From Thermoplasmatales archaeon E-plasma (GTDB lineage: Archaea > Thermoplasmatota > Thermoplasmata > Thermoplasmatales > Thermoplasmataceae): 64,000 nucleotides of DNA. The stretch is from NCBI GenBank assembly GCA_000496135.1, contig KI542674.1, positions 492,418 to 556,417 of the forward strand, in the 5' to 3' direction. Below are positions 27,698-36,956 of this stretch, piece after piece. Positions within the stretch are counted from its first letter, which is position 1; the number at the start of each line of letters is the position of its first letter. The notes beneath the pieces were generated by a model. The model was given only the letters and a program-made list of their open reading frames with translations. It ran no database searches and was not told the DNA's origin. The translations under genes were made by a program, and so were the position numbers.

Positions 27698-27931
27698 TCA
27701 CAACTTTACTCCAGTTAACGTTTTAGTGTCTATTACGCCATCTATTTTCCTTATTTTGTCAACAACAATTTTTCCTAGTTCGCTGAAGTCGTTAACATCT
27801 ATCTTCACTATAAGGTCGTATTCTCCAAACAGGGGATGAATCTCCACAATATAGTTAACCTGAGATATCTTATTATAAACTTCATGTTCCTTACCTGGAA
27901 CTGTGCTGACAAGTACAAAAGCTATAGACAA
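27698..27931 (-). CDS. Stand-alone Lrp/AsnC effector (RAM) domain protein
   Basis: 77 residues with no DNA-binding domain: AFVLVSTVPGKEHEVYNKI, then VEIHPLFGEYDLIVKIDVND and IRKIDGVIDTKTLTGVKL, the ferredoxin-like ligand-binding half of Lrp/AsnC regulators. Such stand-alone modules bind amino acids or modulate full-length Lrp proteins; the ligand is unknown. It overlaps the start of the membrane-protein gene (contiguous ends), giving a likely operon with guaAB. Confidence 0.85.
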   Translation of the reverse strand: MSIAFVLVSTVPGKEHEVYNKISQVNYIVEIHPLFGEYDLIVKIDVNDFSELGKIVVDKIRKIDGVIDTKTLTGVKL

Positions 27932-28026
27932 TTAGACACCCTATAACGCAATGATTCTTATCATATAAATCTTTCATAATTTTACCTTCTGGCTAACACA
28001 ACAACCCGATAATTCATTCTTAACAC

Positions 28027-30453
28027 TCATTCAAGCACTATTGTGAAGTTTTCCCCCTGCCATTTTTTCCCGTTTTCCCAGAATATTGTAAATATAAATG
28101 AGACGCTGCTTTTCTCACTTTCGGTTTCAAAATCTGAGAAAAACAGGTTCGTATCAAATTGCGAAACCTCAACGTCTTTGGCACTGACCCACTGATCGAA
28201 TGTAAAGTGTATTTTGGCAGCTTCGCCCAGAACTATTCTTAATATGTCCCCTTTTTTTATCCTTCCAGTCTGGTACCTCATGTTCCAGTAATTTATGTGT
28301 GCTTCAACCTTTGACCCAACATATCTATTGTAAACAAAATCAAGCTGGTCTGAAATCTTACCATCCATTATGGAGTGACATAATTTGATATATTCACCAT
28401 GTGCCCACACCAGAGGCATTGCTGAACCCGAAGGTTTTCCGTTGAAAAGCCCTCTCTTCGGGATATCATCTGAATCCCATATCTGTTCTGGAATTAAACC
28501 TCCAGGGCTGGTCATTTTTTCCATTGATGAAAGAAGCTTTTGAGCCTCCTCGAAATTTCCATTAGCTATTTCATAGTGACCTCTTTCACCAACCAGAAGA
28601 GGCCAGCCTCTCCCAATACCTGTTCCGTCGAATGCACTTCCATCAGGGTGCTCACCGTATCCGTCGTGGTTGTAGCGATGCCATACCGGACCACTTCTTG
28701 TCTGGGTCAAAAGGGTATCATCTATAACCTTGATAGTATTCATAATTTTTACGTCTTTCGCACTTCTGATTCCAAACCGTACCATGGCCGGAGCATCCAC
28801 ACATATGAGATCAGCAGCTGTGAATTGTGAGTGTTCTACCGGTCTGTTTTTAATAGAAACCGGTTCGCTTCCATTAGATGAATGAGTGGAGTTTCGCCCT
28901 GTTATTCTCATATAATATCCTTCAACTGAACTCTTATTTGAGATGTTTGTATTCATCACATATAGAGAACCATCTATTCTGGAATTTATGTAATCCGCAA
29001 AACTCACAGCTAAATTTGCCTCTCTTTTCAAGCCGAAGGCTTCAAAGAGTTTCCCTGCGCAAACCAACCCTGTTATCTCAACGGATATTGTAAATGGCGT
29101 GATACCGCCATCCTCTTCCCATCTGTCCTGATCTGTTGCAGGCCCGTTCAGGATTATATACCGAACTGCTTTCCTTAGCATTGTAATGAGTGCGTCTGAT
29201 TTCCCTATTATTCCCTGAGAGAATAATCTGTATGCTAGAATTATGGGGAACGCGGTTTCGTCCATCTGTATTCCGTTCCAGTAGCTATTTCCATCCAGCC
29301 ATAAGTTCTGAAACCAGTGACCATCGCCTTCCTGAGTGGCCATTAAAAATTTAAAAGCGCTTAGGGCACCATCCCTGTCGCCTGCAATTAGAAGGCTCTC
29401 TGCGGCCTCTACCATATCTCTGGGCCAGATAAGGTGGTATCCTCCTATGTCATTATCTCCCTTCGTGTTTCCCCATGGTATTGACAGACTCGCGATTATT
29501 GCCCCTGGAAATTGACCCTTTGCCTGATGACACTTTAATACAATGATACTCCTCTTGTACAGCCTGAATTTTTTTGATAATTTCTCATCTATTTTCAGGC
29601 TCTCCATATAATCTTTCCACTCATTCCCATATTTTTGAAGAATTAGTTGTGAATCCGATTCCATGGAGACCAGGACTTTCAGAGCGGCTTCTTCTGGAGA
29701 TGTACCGTAGCCTATATAGAAATCAAATTTACCATTCTGTGGTATTTCCAGTTCAGATGTTATTGCTATATTTCCATCGTCGCACTCACTGAAGTTGAAT
29801 GTCATTTCTCCGTTTTTCCGGATATCCTGCCATCCATCGTTGATACCAGAATATCCGCATGATATTTTCCTGCATTTTATATTGAAACAGGAAGCCATGA
29901 ATATGGAATCTTTTTTTGCAAATACCATGGTATGTCCCTTATAGTCACCAACCCATGCTGAATTTCCGTAGCCCGAATTGTTAATGTGTGGTGCAAGAAG
30001 CGAATATACTTTCAGATTCAATTTTTTAAGATTTTTAAATGTTACAGATTCTATTAGAACATCTGAATCCGGATCGGTGAAAACGATCTTTTCAATAGAA
30101 TAATTTCCTGATTTGCATGTATTTGTAATTTTGAAGGCTGGAGTGTTCTCATCTATCATCTCCGTTTTATGAAATGTATCCCTTCTTTCCTCTGAGAAAA
30201 AACCCTTGTCTGATACCAGAAACTGATGGTCCCGTAGGTTTGCCGTATCTATTCTAGGATAGTATATTTCATTGACAATTCCATGCGATACCGTAAACCA
30301 GACTTTACTGTGACCGGAAAGTGAAGTGCCTACCCCGTCCTTTGAGCTTGATGTCCATCTTGGTTCGATGCCTGGTCCTCCACTGGCCCTTATTCTTTCC
30401 ATAATAGGTAATCCGAACATCATATTTTGATTAACGCCTTGGTGAATTGCCAT
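28027..30453 (-). CDS. Glycoside hydrolase family 15 glucoamylase, cytoplasmic
   Basis: 808 residues. An N-terminal beta-sandwich (GPGIEPRWTSSSKDGVGTSL, VWFTVSHGIVNEIYYPRID) precedes the (alpha/alpha)6 barrel with GGYHLIWPRDMVEAAESLL, the general acid region DQDRWEEDGGITPFT and the general base region GGLIPEQIWDSDD. No signal peptide, so it likely acts on internal glucans or imported oligosaccharides, releasing glucose from non-reducing ends. A C-terminal beta domain (about 700-808) completes the archaeal/bacterial GH15 layout. Downstream of trpS and ttuA on the same strand with a 24-bp gap to ttuA. Confidence 0.92.
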   Translation of the reverse strand: MAIHQGVNQNMMFGLPIMERIRASGGPGIEPRWTSSSKDGVGTSLSGHSKVWFTVSHGIVNEIYYPRIDTANLRDHQFLVSDKGFFSEERRDTFHKTEMIDENTPAFKITNTCKSGNYSIEKIVFTDPDSDVLIESVTFKNLKKLNLKVYSLLAPHINNSGYGNSAWVGDYKGHTMVFAKKDSIFMASCFNIKCRKISCGYSGINDGWQDIRKNGEMTFNFSECDDGNIAITSELEIPQNGKFDFYIGYGTSPEEAALKVLVSMESDSQLILQKYGNEWKDYMESLKIDEKLSKKFRLYKRSIIVLKCHQAKGQFPGAIIASLSIPWGNTKGDNDIGGYHLIWPRDMVEAAESLLIAGDRDGALSAFKFLMATQEGDGHWFQNLWLDGNSYWNGIQMDETAFPIILAYRLFSQGIIGKSDALITMLRKAVRYIILNGPATDQDRWEEDGGITPFTISVEITGLVCAGKLFEAFGLKREANLAVSFADYINSRIDGSLYVMNTNISNKSSVEGYYMRITGRNSTHSSNGSEPVSIKNRPVEHSQFTAADLICVDAPAMVRFGIRSAKDVKIMNTIKVIDDTLLTQTRSGPVWHRYNHDGYGEHPDGSAFDGTGIGRGWPLLVGERGHYEIANGNFEEAQKLLSSMEKMTSPGGLIPEQIWDSDDIPKRGLFNGKPSGSAMPLVWAHGEYIKLCHSIMDGKISDQLDFVYNRYVGSKVEAHINYWNMRYQTGRIKKGDILRIVLGEAAKIHFTFDQWVSAKDVEVSQFDTNLFFSDFETESEKSSVSFIFTIFWENGKKWQGENFTIVLE

Positions 30454-30477
30454 TCAGAAGATCGCATAAATGTGTTT

Positions 30478-31380
30478 TTATGCTTCAATCAATCTGCATG
30501 TCTGGCAAATGCTCTCCGAAGTTGGTCCACCACATACGGAGCACTTTCCCACCGGCAATCCCTGATCATTATGAATAGCTGTTCTGAGAGCTTCTGAAAA
30601 ATTGAGTACTGAAAATTTTGTTCCCGGTGATACTGATTCGAGTTCATTGAGAATATCACGGAACTTGTTTCTCTGAGCAGCCTCAGAATAGGGACACCAT
30701 CCGGCATCATGCGGAATTTCCCTTAGAATTGCATAAAGTTTGATCTCCTTTTCATATATCCTCCTCAAGGGAACTATTCTAGGAATCATTAAATTATCTA
30801 TCTTCCTGTGTGGAGCCATTCTGAGTGTTCTTTCAAGGTCCCCCCTGGCGACATTCATCAATACACTCTGTGAATAATCGTCAAGGTTCATGCCCAGGGC
30901 AACATAATCTGCTTTAATATTCAGAGAGGCTTCATTAATCAGTTTCCTTCGCATGGGTCCGCACCTTGAGCAAGGCGTTCCCTCAATGCCGCCCTTGACT
31001 ATTCCATCCATTTCAAGGCCAAATGATTCCTTAAAGGACATTGTTCGGTGGTTTATGGAAAGGTTTCTGGAAAGTTCCATGGCAGATTTTAATCCCTCGC
31101 TCCTGTATCCTTTTATCCCTTCGTCTATTGTGAATGATTCCAGCTCAACATCATGCCTTTCTGATAATGTTTTGTGGAGCAGATAAAGCAAAACGGAACT
31201 GTCTTTCCCCCCTGAAATGGCAACAGCAATTCTGGTCTTTTCCCCGTCAAATTTGATCTGCTCACGAAGCTCCTGCCGGAACCTTTTTTCCACAGACTGA
31301 AAAAAGTGTTCTCTGCAGAGATTTGTTCCATTATAACGTGCCTCAAATACAGCTTTTCCAGAGCAGAAACTGCACTGCAT
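30478..31380 (-). CDS. TtuA/Ncs6-like tRNA thiolase
   Basis: 300 residues. An N-terminal zinc site (CSFC...C..H), the PP-loop VAISGGKDSSVLLYLL, the catalytic/cluster Cys pair in GTPCSRCGPMRR, the ALGMNLDDYSQSVLMN block, DAGWCPYSEAA, and a C-terminal zinc ribbon (KCSVCGGPTSESICQTC) fit the TtuA/Ctu1 family, which 2-thiolates uridine in tRNA (U54 in thermophiles or U34) with a sulfur-carrier partner and an Fe-S cluster. Starts 2 nt after trpS, so cotranscribed with it. Confidence 0.88.
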   Translation of the reverse strand: MQCSFCSGKAVFEARYNGTNLCREHFFQSVEKRFRQELREQIKFDGEKTRIAVAISGGKDSSVLLYLLHKTLSERHDVELESFTIDEGIKGYRSEGLKSAMELSRNLSINHRTMSFKESFGLEMDGIVKGGIEGTPCSRCGPMRRKLINEASLNIKADYVALGMNLDDYSQSVLMNVARGDLERTLRMAPHRKIDNLMIPRIVPLRRIYEKEIKLYAILREIPHDAGWCPYSEAAQRNKFRDILNELESVSPGTKFSVLNFSEALRTAIHNDQGLPVGKCSVCGGPTSESICQTCRLIEA

Positions 31381-31382
31381 TA

Positions 31383-32675
31383 TTATTCGTCCCCAACATA
31401 AAGGCTTATCTTTTCCATTGCCTCATTCCTCTTCTCGCTAAGATCTGCGAGGAATTTTCTCATTCTTTCTGCTGCCTCGGATTTACATGGCCCGCAAAGA
31501 AGTGTTCCTGCCTTGCAGGTTTCGTGTATCTCATTAAGATCTTTGTCGTCAGGAGAAAGGTGGAATGAATATAATTCAAATACAGGACATTTATCCGGCT
31601 CTCCGCCCTTTATTCTCTGCTCTTCCACTGTAGCTCTGCCGCCTGTTGTGGCAGATTTAATCTTCTTTACGGCTTCCTCAGGCTTATCATTCAATGATAT
31701 GAGTGATTCAGGTTTTGAGGAACTCATTTTACCTCCCTTTAGGCCTGTCAATAATTTTTGATAAGTTGCTGATGGTGCTATAAATGCATGCTCATTATAT
31801 TTTGATTCAATTAGAGCCAGTTCAAGATCAAGCCTGACATTATTATCAATATCTCCCATTGCAGATATTAGCCTGTAATTATCATTTCTGGATACTATCT
31901 TAAAATTAAGTTCAAGCAGTTTTTCATTGGCGATATCCAGCATTTTCCTGGAGTCGTATTTACCTGAAACTGAAATCTTTACAGTTTCCCTCTCCCATGA
32001 AATGTTGAATACTCTGTGCCTGTTAGCAATATCCCGCGTAAGTCTCAAATGCGGGTCCTGATCTGCTCCTACAGGTACTATTGTTGGCGATGGCCCACCC
32101 ATTTCCGGAGATTGTACATGAAGTATATCTGCAACCTGAACAAGCGGGGAATTTATGTGTAGCATTGGTGAACTGTTTTCAAACCCGTATATTGCCTTCA
32201 TCTCGCTAAAATTAACCTCATTTGACAATATAAGAGCCAGTCTTTGAACTCTTGCAGAATCTGATTGAAAATAGAATCTGCAGGGTTTAAGACCCATGGC
32301 GATATAGTTCACAAGATATTTATTAATTGCAATATCTCTTGCTTTTTCCAGTGAGAGGTTTCTTGTACCATAGGATTCCAGATCTGCAACTGCTATGGTT
32401 ATTTTGGCGCCTAATGACTGATAGAACAGTATTTGATCCATTACACTCTTGTTTCCCAGATGCATTTCTCCTGAAGGCATTAGACCCGTCATGGCATTAA
32501 ATTGAATCTCATTCTTCATGCAATATTCAATATATTCAAGACCACGCTGGCCGAATATAATTCCGCGCCTGAAGAGACTGCTGTCAAATATGCCCTTTGG
32601 AACATCACCTATTCCAAAGTCCTCTCTGAGCCTGTCGTAATCCGGTACCTGTCCTGAAGACCAAGGATTTATCAC
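31383..32675 (-). CDS. trpS: Tryptophanyl-tRNA synthetase
   Basis: 430 residues of archaeal/eukaryotic TrpRS. The class I HIGH-equivalent is GLMPSGEMHLGNKS, KMSKS-equivalent is GGKMSSSKPESLISL, and VPVGADQDPHLRLTRDIA is the tryptophan/ATP region. The C-terminus carries a CGPCKSEAAERMRKFL segment common in archaeal TrpRS. First gene of trpS-ttuA-GH15. Confidence 0.95.
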   Translation of the reverse strand: MINPWSSGQVPDYDRLREDFGIGDVPKGIFDSSLFRRGIIFGQRGLEYIEYCMKNEIQFNAMTGLMPSGEMHLGNKSVMDQILFYQSLGAKITIAVADLESYGTRNLSLEKARDIAINKYLVNYIAMGLKPCRFYFQSDSARVQRLALILSNEVNFSEMKAIYGFENSSPMLHINSPLVQVADILHVQSPEMGGPSPTIVPVGADQDPHLRLTRDIANRHRVFNISWERETVKISVSGKYDSRKMLDIANEKLLELNFKIVSRNDNYRLISAMGDIDNNVRLDLELALIESKYNEHAFIAPSATYQKLLTGLKGGKMSSSKPESLISLNDKPEEAVKKIKSATTGGRATVEEQRIKGGEPDKCPVFELYSFHLSPDDKDLNEIHETCKAGTLLCGPCKSEAAERMRKFLADLSEKRNEAMEKISLYVGDE

Positions 32676-32762
32676 ATCTCTTTATTTGTTCTAATCTTAA
32701 ATTCTTTTAGATTGGATTATTATGATTTTATGGAATCTCTTCCAGTCAATTTCCTTTTCACA

Positions 32763-33662
32763 TTACACAATGCCCATGGATTTCATTACTATGTGCGCTG
32801 CGGCAATATCTTCAATGCCCAGACCCATGGTTTTGAAAACGGATTTTTCGATCCTTTTTGCATACCTTTTTACCGTCAGGAAGTCCTTCAGGTTTATGAT
32901 TGAAGGCAGGTCTTTGACCTCTGATATCTCTGCGGATTCCATTAATGCCTCCTCATAATCCTCCACTATTACAATATCTGATTCTGAAATAACATCTCTG
33001 GAAACTTCTCTCCTGCTCTTTATATTTGACCCAATAAGATTTACATGGTATAGATCACCCAGATCCTTTCTCTGAAATATTGGTTCGGAAGATGTTGTAG
33101 CCGTAGTAATTATTTCGTAATTTTTTAATGATTCAAGCGAATCTAGAGGTTTTATACTCGTTCCTGTGACCTTACTCATTCTATCCGCAAAACTGACCGC
33201 CTTATCATATGTTCTCGAAAATACACCCGTTTCAGTCAGGTCAAGGGCAATGCACATAGCACTCATCTGAGCCTCAGCCTGGAATCCAGCTCCAATCAGC
33301 AGAAACGATTCTGCTCCGGAGTGAAGTTCTTTCGTGAGCATGGCCGGAAGAGCACCTGTTCTTCTCTGTCCCAGTATGTTTGATTCTATACATGCGATTG
33401 GCTCATAGTTGTTTATATTGAATATTATGACCACACCACGGTAGCCGTTTTTTCCTCCCATGTATGCTTTCAGACCTGTCAATCCATATTTTGAGATGTA
33501 CGCAGGCATAGTGTTTAACACATTTCCATCAAATTTGAGCCTTGCCCTTGGGAGATATCCAGCATTGCCGGAACCGGCTTCAATAAATATTTCCCTCATT
33601 GCCTTTATGAGCTTATCCATGGGAAGATTTTTCTCCACCTGCTCCTCTGATATGTATATCAC
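32763..33662 (-). CDS. Ornithine cyclodeaminase / mu-crystallin family dehydrogenase
   Basis: About 299 residues. Family blocks: MDKLIKAMREIFIEAGSG, LPRARLKFDGNVLNTMPAY, GLKAYMGG, GQRRTGALPAMLTKEL, NAD-binding LLIGAGFQAEAQMSA, and DIVIVEDYEEAL. Members act as ornithine cyclodeaminase, alanine dehydrogenase or pyrroline-2-carboxylate reductase; which one cannot be decided. The frame opens at TTG 33683 but the GTG at 33662 (VIYISEEQVEKNL) fits the family N-terminus better. Confidence 0.85.
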   Translation of the reverse strand: MIYISEEQVEKNLPMDKLIKAMREIFIEAGSGNAGYLPRARLKFDGNVLNTMPAYISKYGLTGLKAYMGGKNGYRGVVIIFNINNYEPIACIESNILGQRRTGALPAMLTKELHSGAESFLLIGAGFQAEAQMSAMCIALDLTETGVFSRTYDKAVSFADRMSKVTGTSIKPLDSLESLKNYEIITTATTSSEPIFQRKDLGDLYHVNLIGSNIKSRREVSRDVISESDIVIVEDYEEALMESAEISEVKDLPSIINLKDFLTVKRYAKRIEKSVFKTMGLGIEDIAAAHIVMKSMGIV

Positions 33663-33741
33663 AGTATGGAATAAGATTAACAATATTTAAATTCTTTAGA
33701 GAAACAATTAATTCCATATTGCCATAACCATAAGATAGAGG

Positions 33742-34041
33742 ATGAACAAACCTGATAAACCATCAATAGAGGAGAAGAAATTAAGAGCCTATGTCGAGGT
33801 AAACCGATCTTATACTCTATACGAGAAAGGAGAAGATGTCGAGCTCCATTTTTCTCCTGAATTTCCAGAGGCAATGAGCCACCTTCCAGATGGTGAACCT
33901 GTCACACATATAATGACCGGTAAACTTATTGAGGGGAGAATCTATTTTTTCAGATTTACAACGAAAAGTTCTTTCGGAGAGACTTACAGTGATCTCGAGG
34001 GATCGGACGACCCCATTATGGAATGGCTCAACTACGTGTGA
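33742..34041 (+). CDS. Small conserved-looking protein, unknown function
   Basis: 99 residues, charged, no recognised domain (YVEVNRSYTLYEKGEDVELH, GRIYFFRFTTKSSFGET). No signal or membrane segment. Coding character is good, with a GAGGATG-type context at the start. It stands alone between two divergent metabolic genes. Confidence 0.55.
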   Translation: MNKPDKPSIEEKKLRAYVEVNRSYTLYEKGEDVELHFSPEFPEAMSHLPDGEPVTHIMTGKLIEGRIYFFRFTTKSSFGETYSDLEGSDDPIMEWLNYV

Positions 34042-34173
34042 TGAGTTTAGATCAATCCAGCCGGCACAATGCTTAAACATGATAACAGACGATTCCTTAT
34101 GATTCATGGATCAGAATATCCCAGAATACCTTGATTAACAAAAAGATGTGAAACCGGATTGCTGAAACAATAA

Positions 34174-34182
34174 TTTATAAAA
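34174..34182 (+). promoter_or_regulatory. TATA box of the alcohol dehydrogenase gene
   Basis: TTTATAAAA lies about 31 nt before the ATG at 34209, giving a very short or absent leader. Confidence 0.5.
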
Positions 34183-34208
34183 CCTATAGATATTGATCAG
34201 TAAACACC

Positions 34209-35219
34209 ATGAAAGTCATGATGCTGCAAAAAACGGATACCATAGAAAATTCCCCTCTGAGCATGGAAGATCTTGAAATTCCGGAACCTGGACCAAATCA
34301 GGTCCTTGTTAAGGAAATTGCATGCGGAGTTTGCGGGTCAGAACTTAACATGATTCAGGGTGACTGGATGCGCTTCGGTTCCCCTCCGAAGTTACCCGTT
34401 GTTCCAGGTCATGAGATTATTGGCAGGGTTTTTGAATTTGGAGAGAATGTTGATGGAATAAGAAGCGGACAGCTCATTGGAATGCAATATCTGTGGGATT
34501 CATGTGGAAAATGCAATTTTTGCCTTAGTGGAAATGAAAATATGTGTTCAAAAGCCTCCGTTACCGGTGAGACTGTCAATGGAGGATATTCTCAATACAT
34601 TCTGGGCAATCAGAAACATATATACCAGATACATGACGGCGTCGATCCACTGAAAAATGCTCCAATGATGGGCGCGGGTATTACGGCATTTCGATCAGTA
34701 AAGAACCTCGGCCCAATAGAAGGAAAAACCGTAGCTGTTGTTGGTGCGGGCGGCATAGGAAAGATGGCAATCCAGTTTTTAAAACTATACGGGGCCAGAG
34801 TAATAGCTGTTTCAAGAAGCGAGATGAACAGAGATTTATCACTCGATCTCGGTGCTGACGATACCTTTGACCCGGGTCAGAATTACGAATTCGCAGGGAA
34901 AATAAGGAGATCAGCAGACTGTGTAATCGTATTCGCCCCCTCGGATATTGCTGTAAATGCAGCTCTGCAAATATGCAGGAAGATGGGAACCGTAGTTTTA
35001 GGGGTATATGCAACGATTAGAGACTTTCGCTTTACCGATGAGATCAGGATATCCGGAACCCTCATAGGAAGCATAGCTGATGCAAACGAGGCAATTTCTC
35101 TTATAACAAAACATAAAATCAGAGTAGATACCAGTGTTTTTTCACTTTCATCTGCCAATGAGGCTCTGATGAAACTAAAACAGGGAGAAATAAAAGGTAG
35201 AGCAGTATTGCAAATTTGA
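34209..35219 (+). CDS. Zinc-dependent medium-chain alcohol dehydrogenase
   Basis: 336 residues of the MDR superfamily. Catalytic zinc region CGVCGSELNMIQGDW and GHEIIGRV; structural zinc cysteines in SCGKCNFCLSGNENMC; NAD(P)-binding VAVVGAGGIGKMAIQFLK. The usual Asp after CGS is Glu here (GSEL). Substrate unknown; closest in motif style to threonine/sorbitol or aliphatic alcohol dehydrogenases. Monocistronic-looking, with its own TATA. Confidence 0.88.
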   Translation: MKVMMLQKTDTIENSPLSMEDLEIPEPGPNQVLVKEIACGVCGSELNMIQGDWMRFGSPPKLPVVPGHEIIGRVFEFGENVDGIRSGQLIGMQYLWDSCGKCNFCLSGNENMCSKASVTGETVNGGYSQYILGNQKHIYQIHDGVDPLKNAPMMGAGITAFRSVKNLGPIEGKTVAVVGAGGIGKMAIQFLKLYGARVIAVSRSEMNRDLSLDLGADDTFDPGQNYEFAGKIRRSADCVIVFAPSDIAVNAALQICRKMGTVVLGVYATIRDFRFTDEIRISGTLIGSIADANEAISLITKHKIRVDTSVFSLSSANEALMKLKQGEIKGRAVLQI

Positions 35220-35276
35220 CCAAATTTTGCAGGAAAAATTTATCAACTAAATTATATTTCTAATTTACGTGATTCC

Positions 35277-36956
35277 ATGACCAGATTTGTTTTGATTTCA
35301 GATACTACTTTAAGCTATGAATACCGAAATTTCCCGTTACTTGATTTTCTTCCATGCGCCCCGGGTAAGGCAGTACCGGAAAATATCTATAAATTCCTCA
35401 GGGGACCCCCACCTGCAGCAAGGCCAAATGGCGAGATTCTCTTTGCGCCTTATTCCTTGAGAAAGCTTGAAGCCTCCCTTCTCACAAGATTCAGAAAGGA
35501 GGATATTGCGGTTGCCCACGAAGACTACCTTCAGAATTTCATAAAGGACGATACAGAAATAATAGCGGTATCCACCATGGATCCTCTGGGTATAGGGCCA
35601 ACAACAATGTCCTATCACGCCCTTCTGGGCGGTTCTTTAGACGCATGGGTAAGAAGAGAATGGGACAGCCTTATGGCAAAAATAAACGCCGCCAGGGCTG
35701 GAAAGAAAGCAAAGCTGATCGTTGGCGGACCCGGGGTATGGGAATTTACAATTCTCAGAGACGAGATAGAAAAATATCATTTTGATTACATATTCCAGGG
35801 AGAATCAGATGATATACTCCCGGATCTCTTTGAACAGATTGCTGAAAATGACCTTGATCCTGCCATGTTCCAGCGCGGTTACATGAGTTATGATGATAAT
35901 TTTAAGAAAATTACCAAAAAGGATGATCTTTTCATAGCCAGAGGATTTTCTAAAGCAGCTTATCCTAAACTGGAAGAGATACCAAGGATCGTTAACCCCT
36001 CTGTTAAGGGAATGGTTGAGGTTATGAGAGGATGCGGCATAGGTTGTGACTTTTGTGAGGTGACCCTCAGACCGCTAAGATACCAGCCAACAGAATACGT
36101 AATGGATGAAGTGAGAGTAAATGCTCAGGCAGGATTCCCCAATGCATGGCTTCACTCAGATGAAATTTTTGCATATAAGCATGGGAATATGTATGTTCCA
36201 AACGAAGATGCACTTCAGGATCTTTTCTCAGGAGTAATGTCCATAAAGGGCGTAAAAAGTTCCAATCCAACACATGGCAGAATATCAATTCCGGCTGGCT
36301 ATCCTGAAATGATTGAGAGACTTTCCAGGACCTTAAAGGCAGGTCCGAAAAACTGGATCGGTCTTCAAACAGGTGTTGAGACTGGTAGTGATGAACTGGC
36401 CAGGAAACATATGCCAAACAAGACATTACCATTGAAAATTGGACCTGATGGAAGCTGGCAGGAAATTGTCTGGCAGGGAGTAAATGTTGAAACAAGAAAT
36501 TACTGGCGCCCGGCATTCACCATTCAGGTCGGTCAGAATGGTGAGACTGTTGAAGACAACTGGGACACCGTTGCAATGATAAACAGGTTAAGCAACTCTT
36601 TCTCCGGAGACAGACCGTTTGAATTTACAATAACGCCACTAATAAATGTACCTCTGGGCAGAATCAAATCAAAGACTCTGAACAGAGATATGCTCACAAC
36701 TGATATGATGGCGGTATTCTATGCCTCATACAGACATCTGGCAAAGATGGCTACCAGAGATGGATTCAGGGATACAACTGGAAATTTTATAGCCAGATTG
36801 GGTACCGGCTCAGTAATTTCCTTTGGCGGTTACATGATGATGAAATTTATTGAGAAGAGGGCAAGAAAGATGGGTGTTGATATTGACCGTGTCAAAAACT
36901 ACGGTTTGAACTCGTCAAGGGAAATAACATCTTTGTCTGTACTATCAAGGGCATGA
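35277..36956 (+). CDS. B12-binding-type radical SAM protein; candidate GDGT ring synthase
   Basis: 559 residues. The N-terminal half looks like a cobalamin-binding-type Rossmann domain (IIAVSTMDPLGIGPTTMSY, AKLIVGGPGVWEF, DYIFQGESDDILPDLF). The radical SAM cluster motif is RGCGIGCDFCEVTLRPLRY. A C-terminal helical region follows. Similar size and layout to the Sulfolobus GrsA/GrsB proteins that form cyclopentane rings in tetraether lipids; Thermoplasmatales make such lipids, so this is a reasonable but unproven assignment. Overlaps orc1/cdc6 in an ATGA motif. An AAATTATATTT box lies about 26 nt before the start. Confidence 0.7.
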   Translation: MTRFVLISDTTLSYEYRNFPLLDFLPCAPGKAVPENIYKFLRGPPPAARPNGEILFAPYSLRKLEASLLTRFRKEDIAVAHEDYLQNFIKDDTEIIAVSTMDPLGIGPTTMSYHALLGGSLDAWVRREWDSLMAKINAARAGKKAKLIVGGPGVWEFTILRDEIEKYHFDYIFQGESDDILPDLFEQIAENDLDPAMFQRGYMSYDDNFKKITKKDDLFIARGFSKAAYPKLEEIPRIVNPSVKGMVEVMRGCGIGCDFCEVTLRPLRYQPTEYVMDEVRVNAQAGFPNAWLHSDEIFAYKHGNMYVPNEDALQDLFSGVMSIKGVKSSNPTHGRISIPAGYPEMIERLSRTLKAGPKNWIGLQTGVETGSDELARKHMPNKTLPLKIGPDGSWQEIVWQGVNVETRNYWRPAFTIQVGQNGETVEDNWDTVAMINRLSNSFSGDRPFEFTITPLINVPLGRIKSKTLNRDMLTTDMMAVFYASYRHLAKMATRDGFRDTTGNFIARLGTGSVISFGGYMMMKFIEKRARKMGVDIDRVKNYGLNSSREITSLSVLSRA

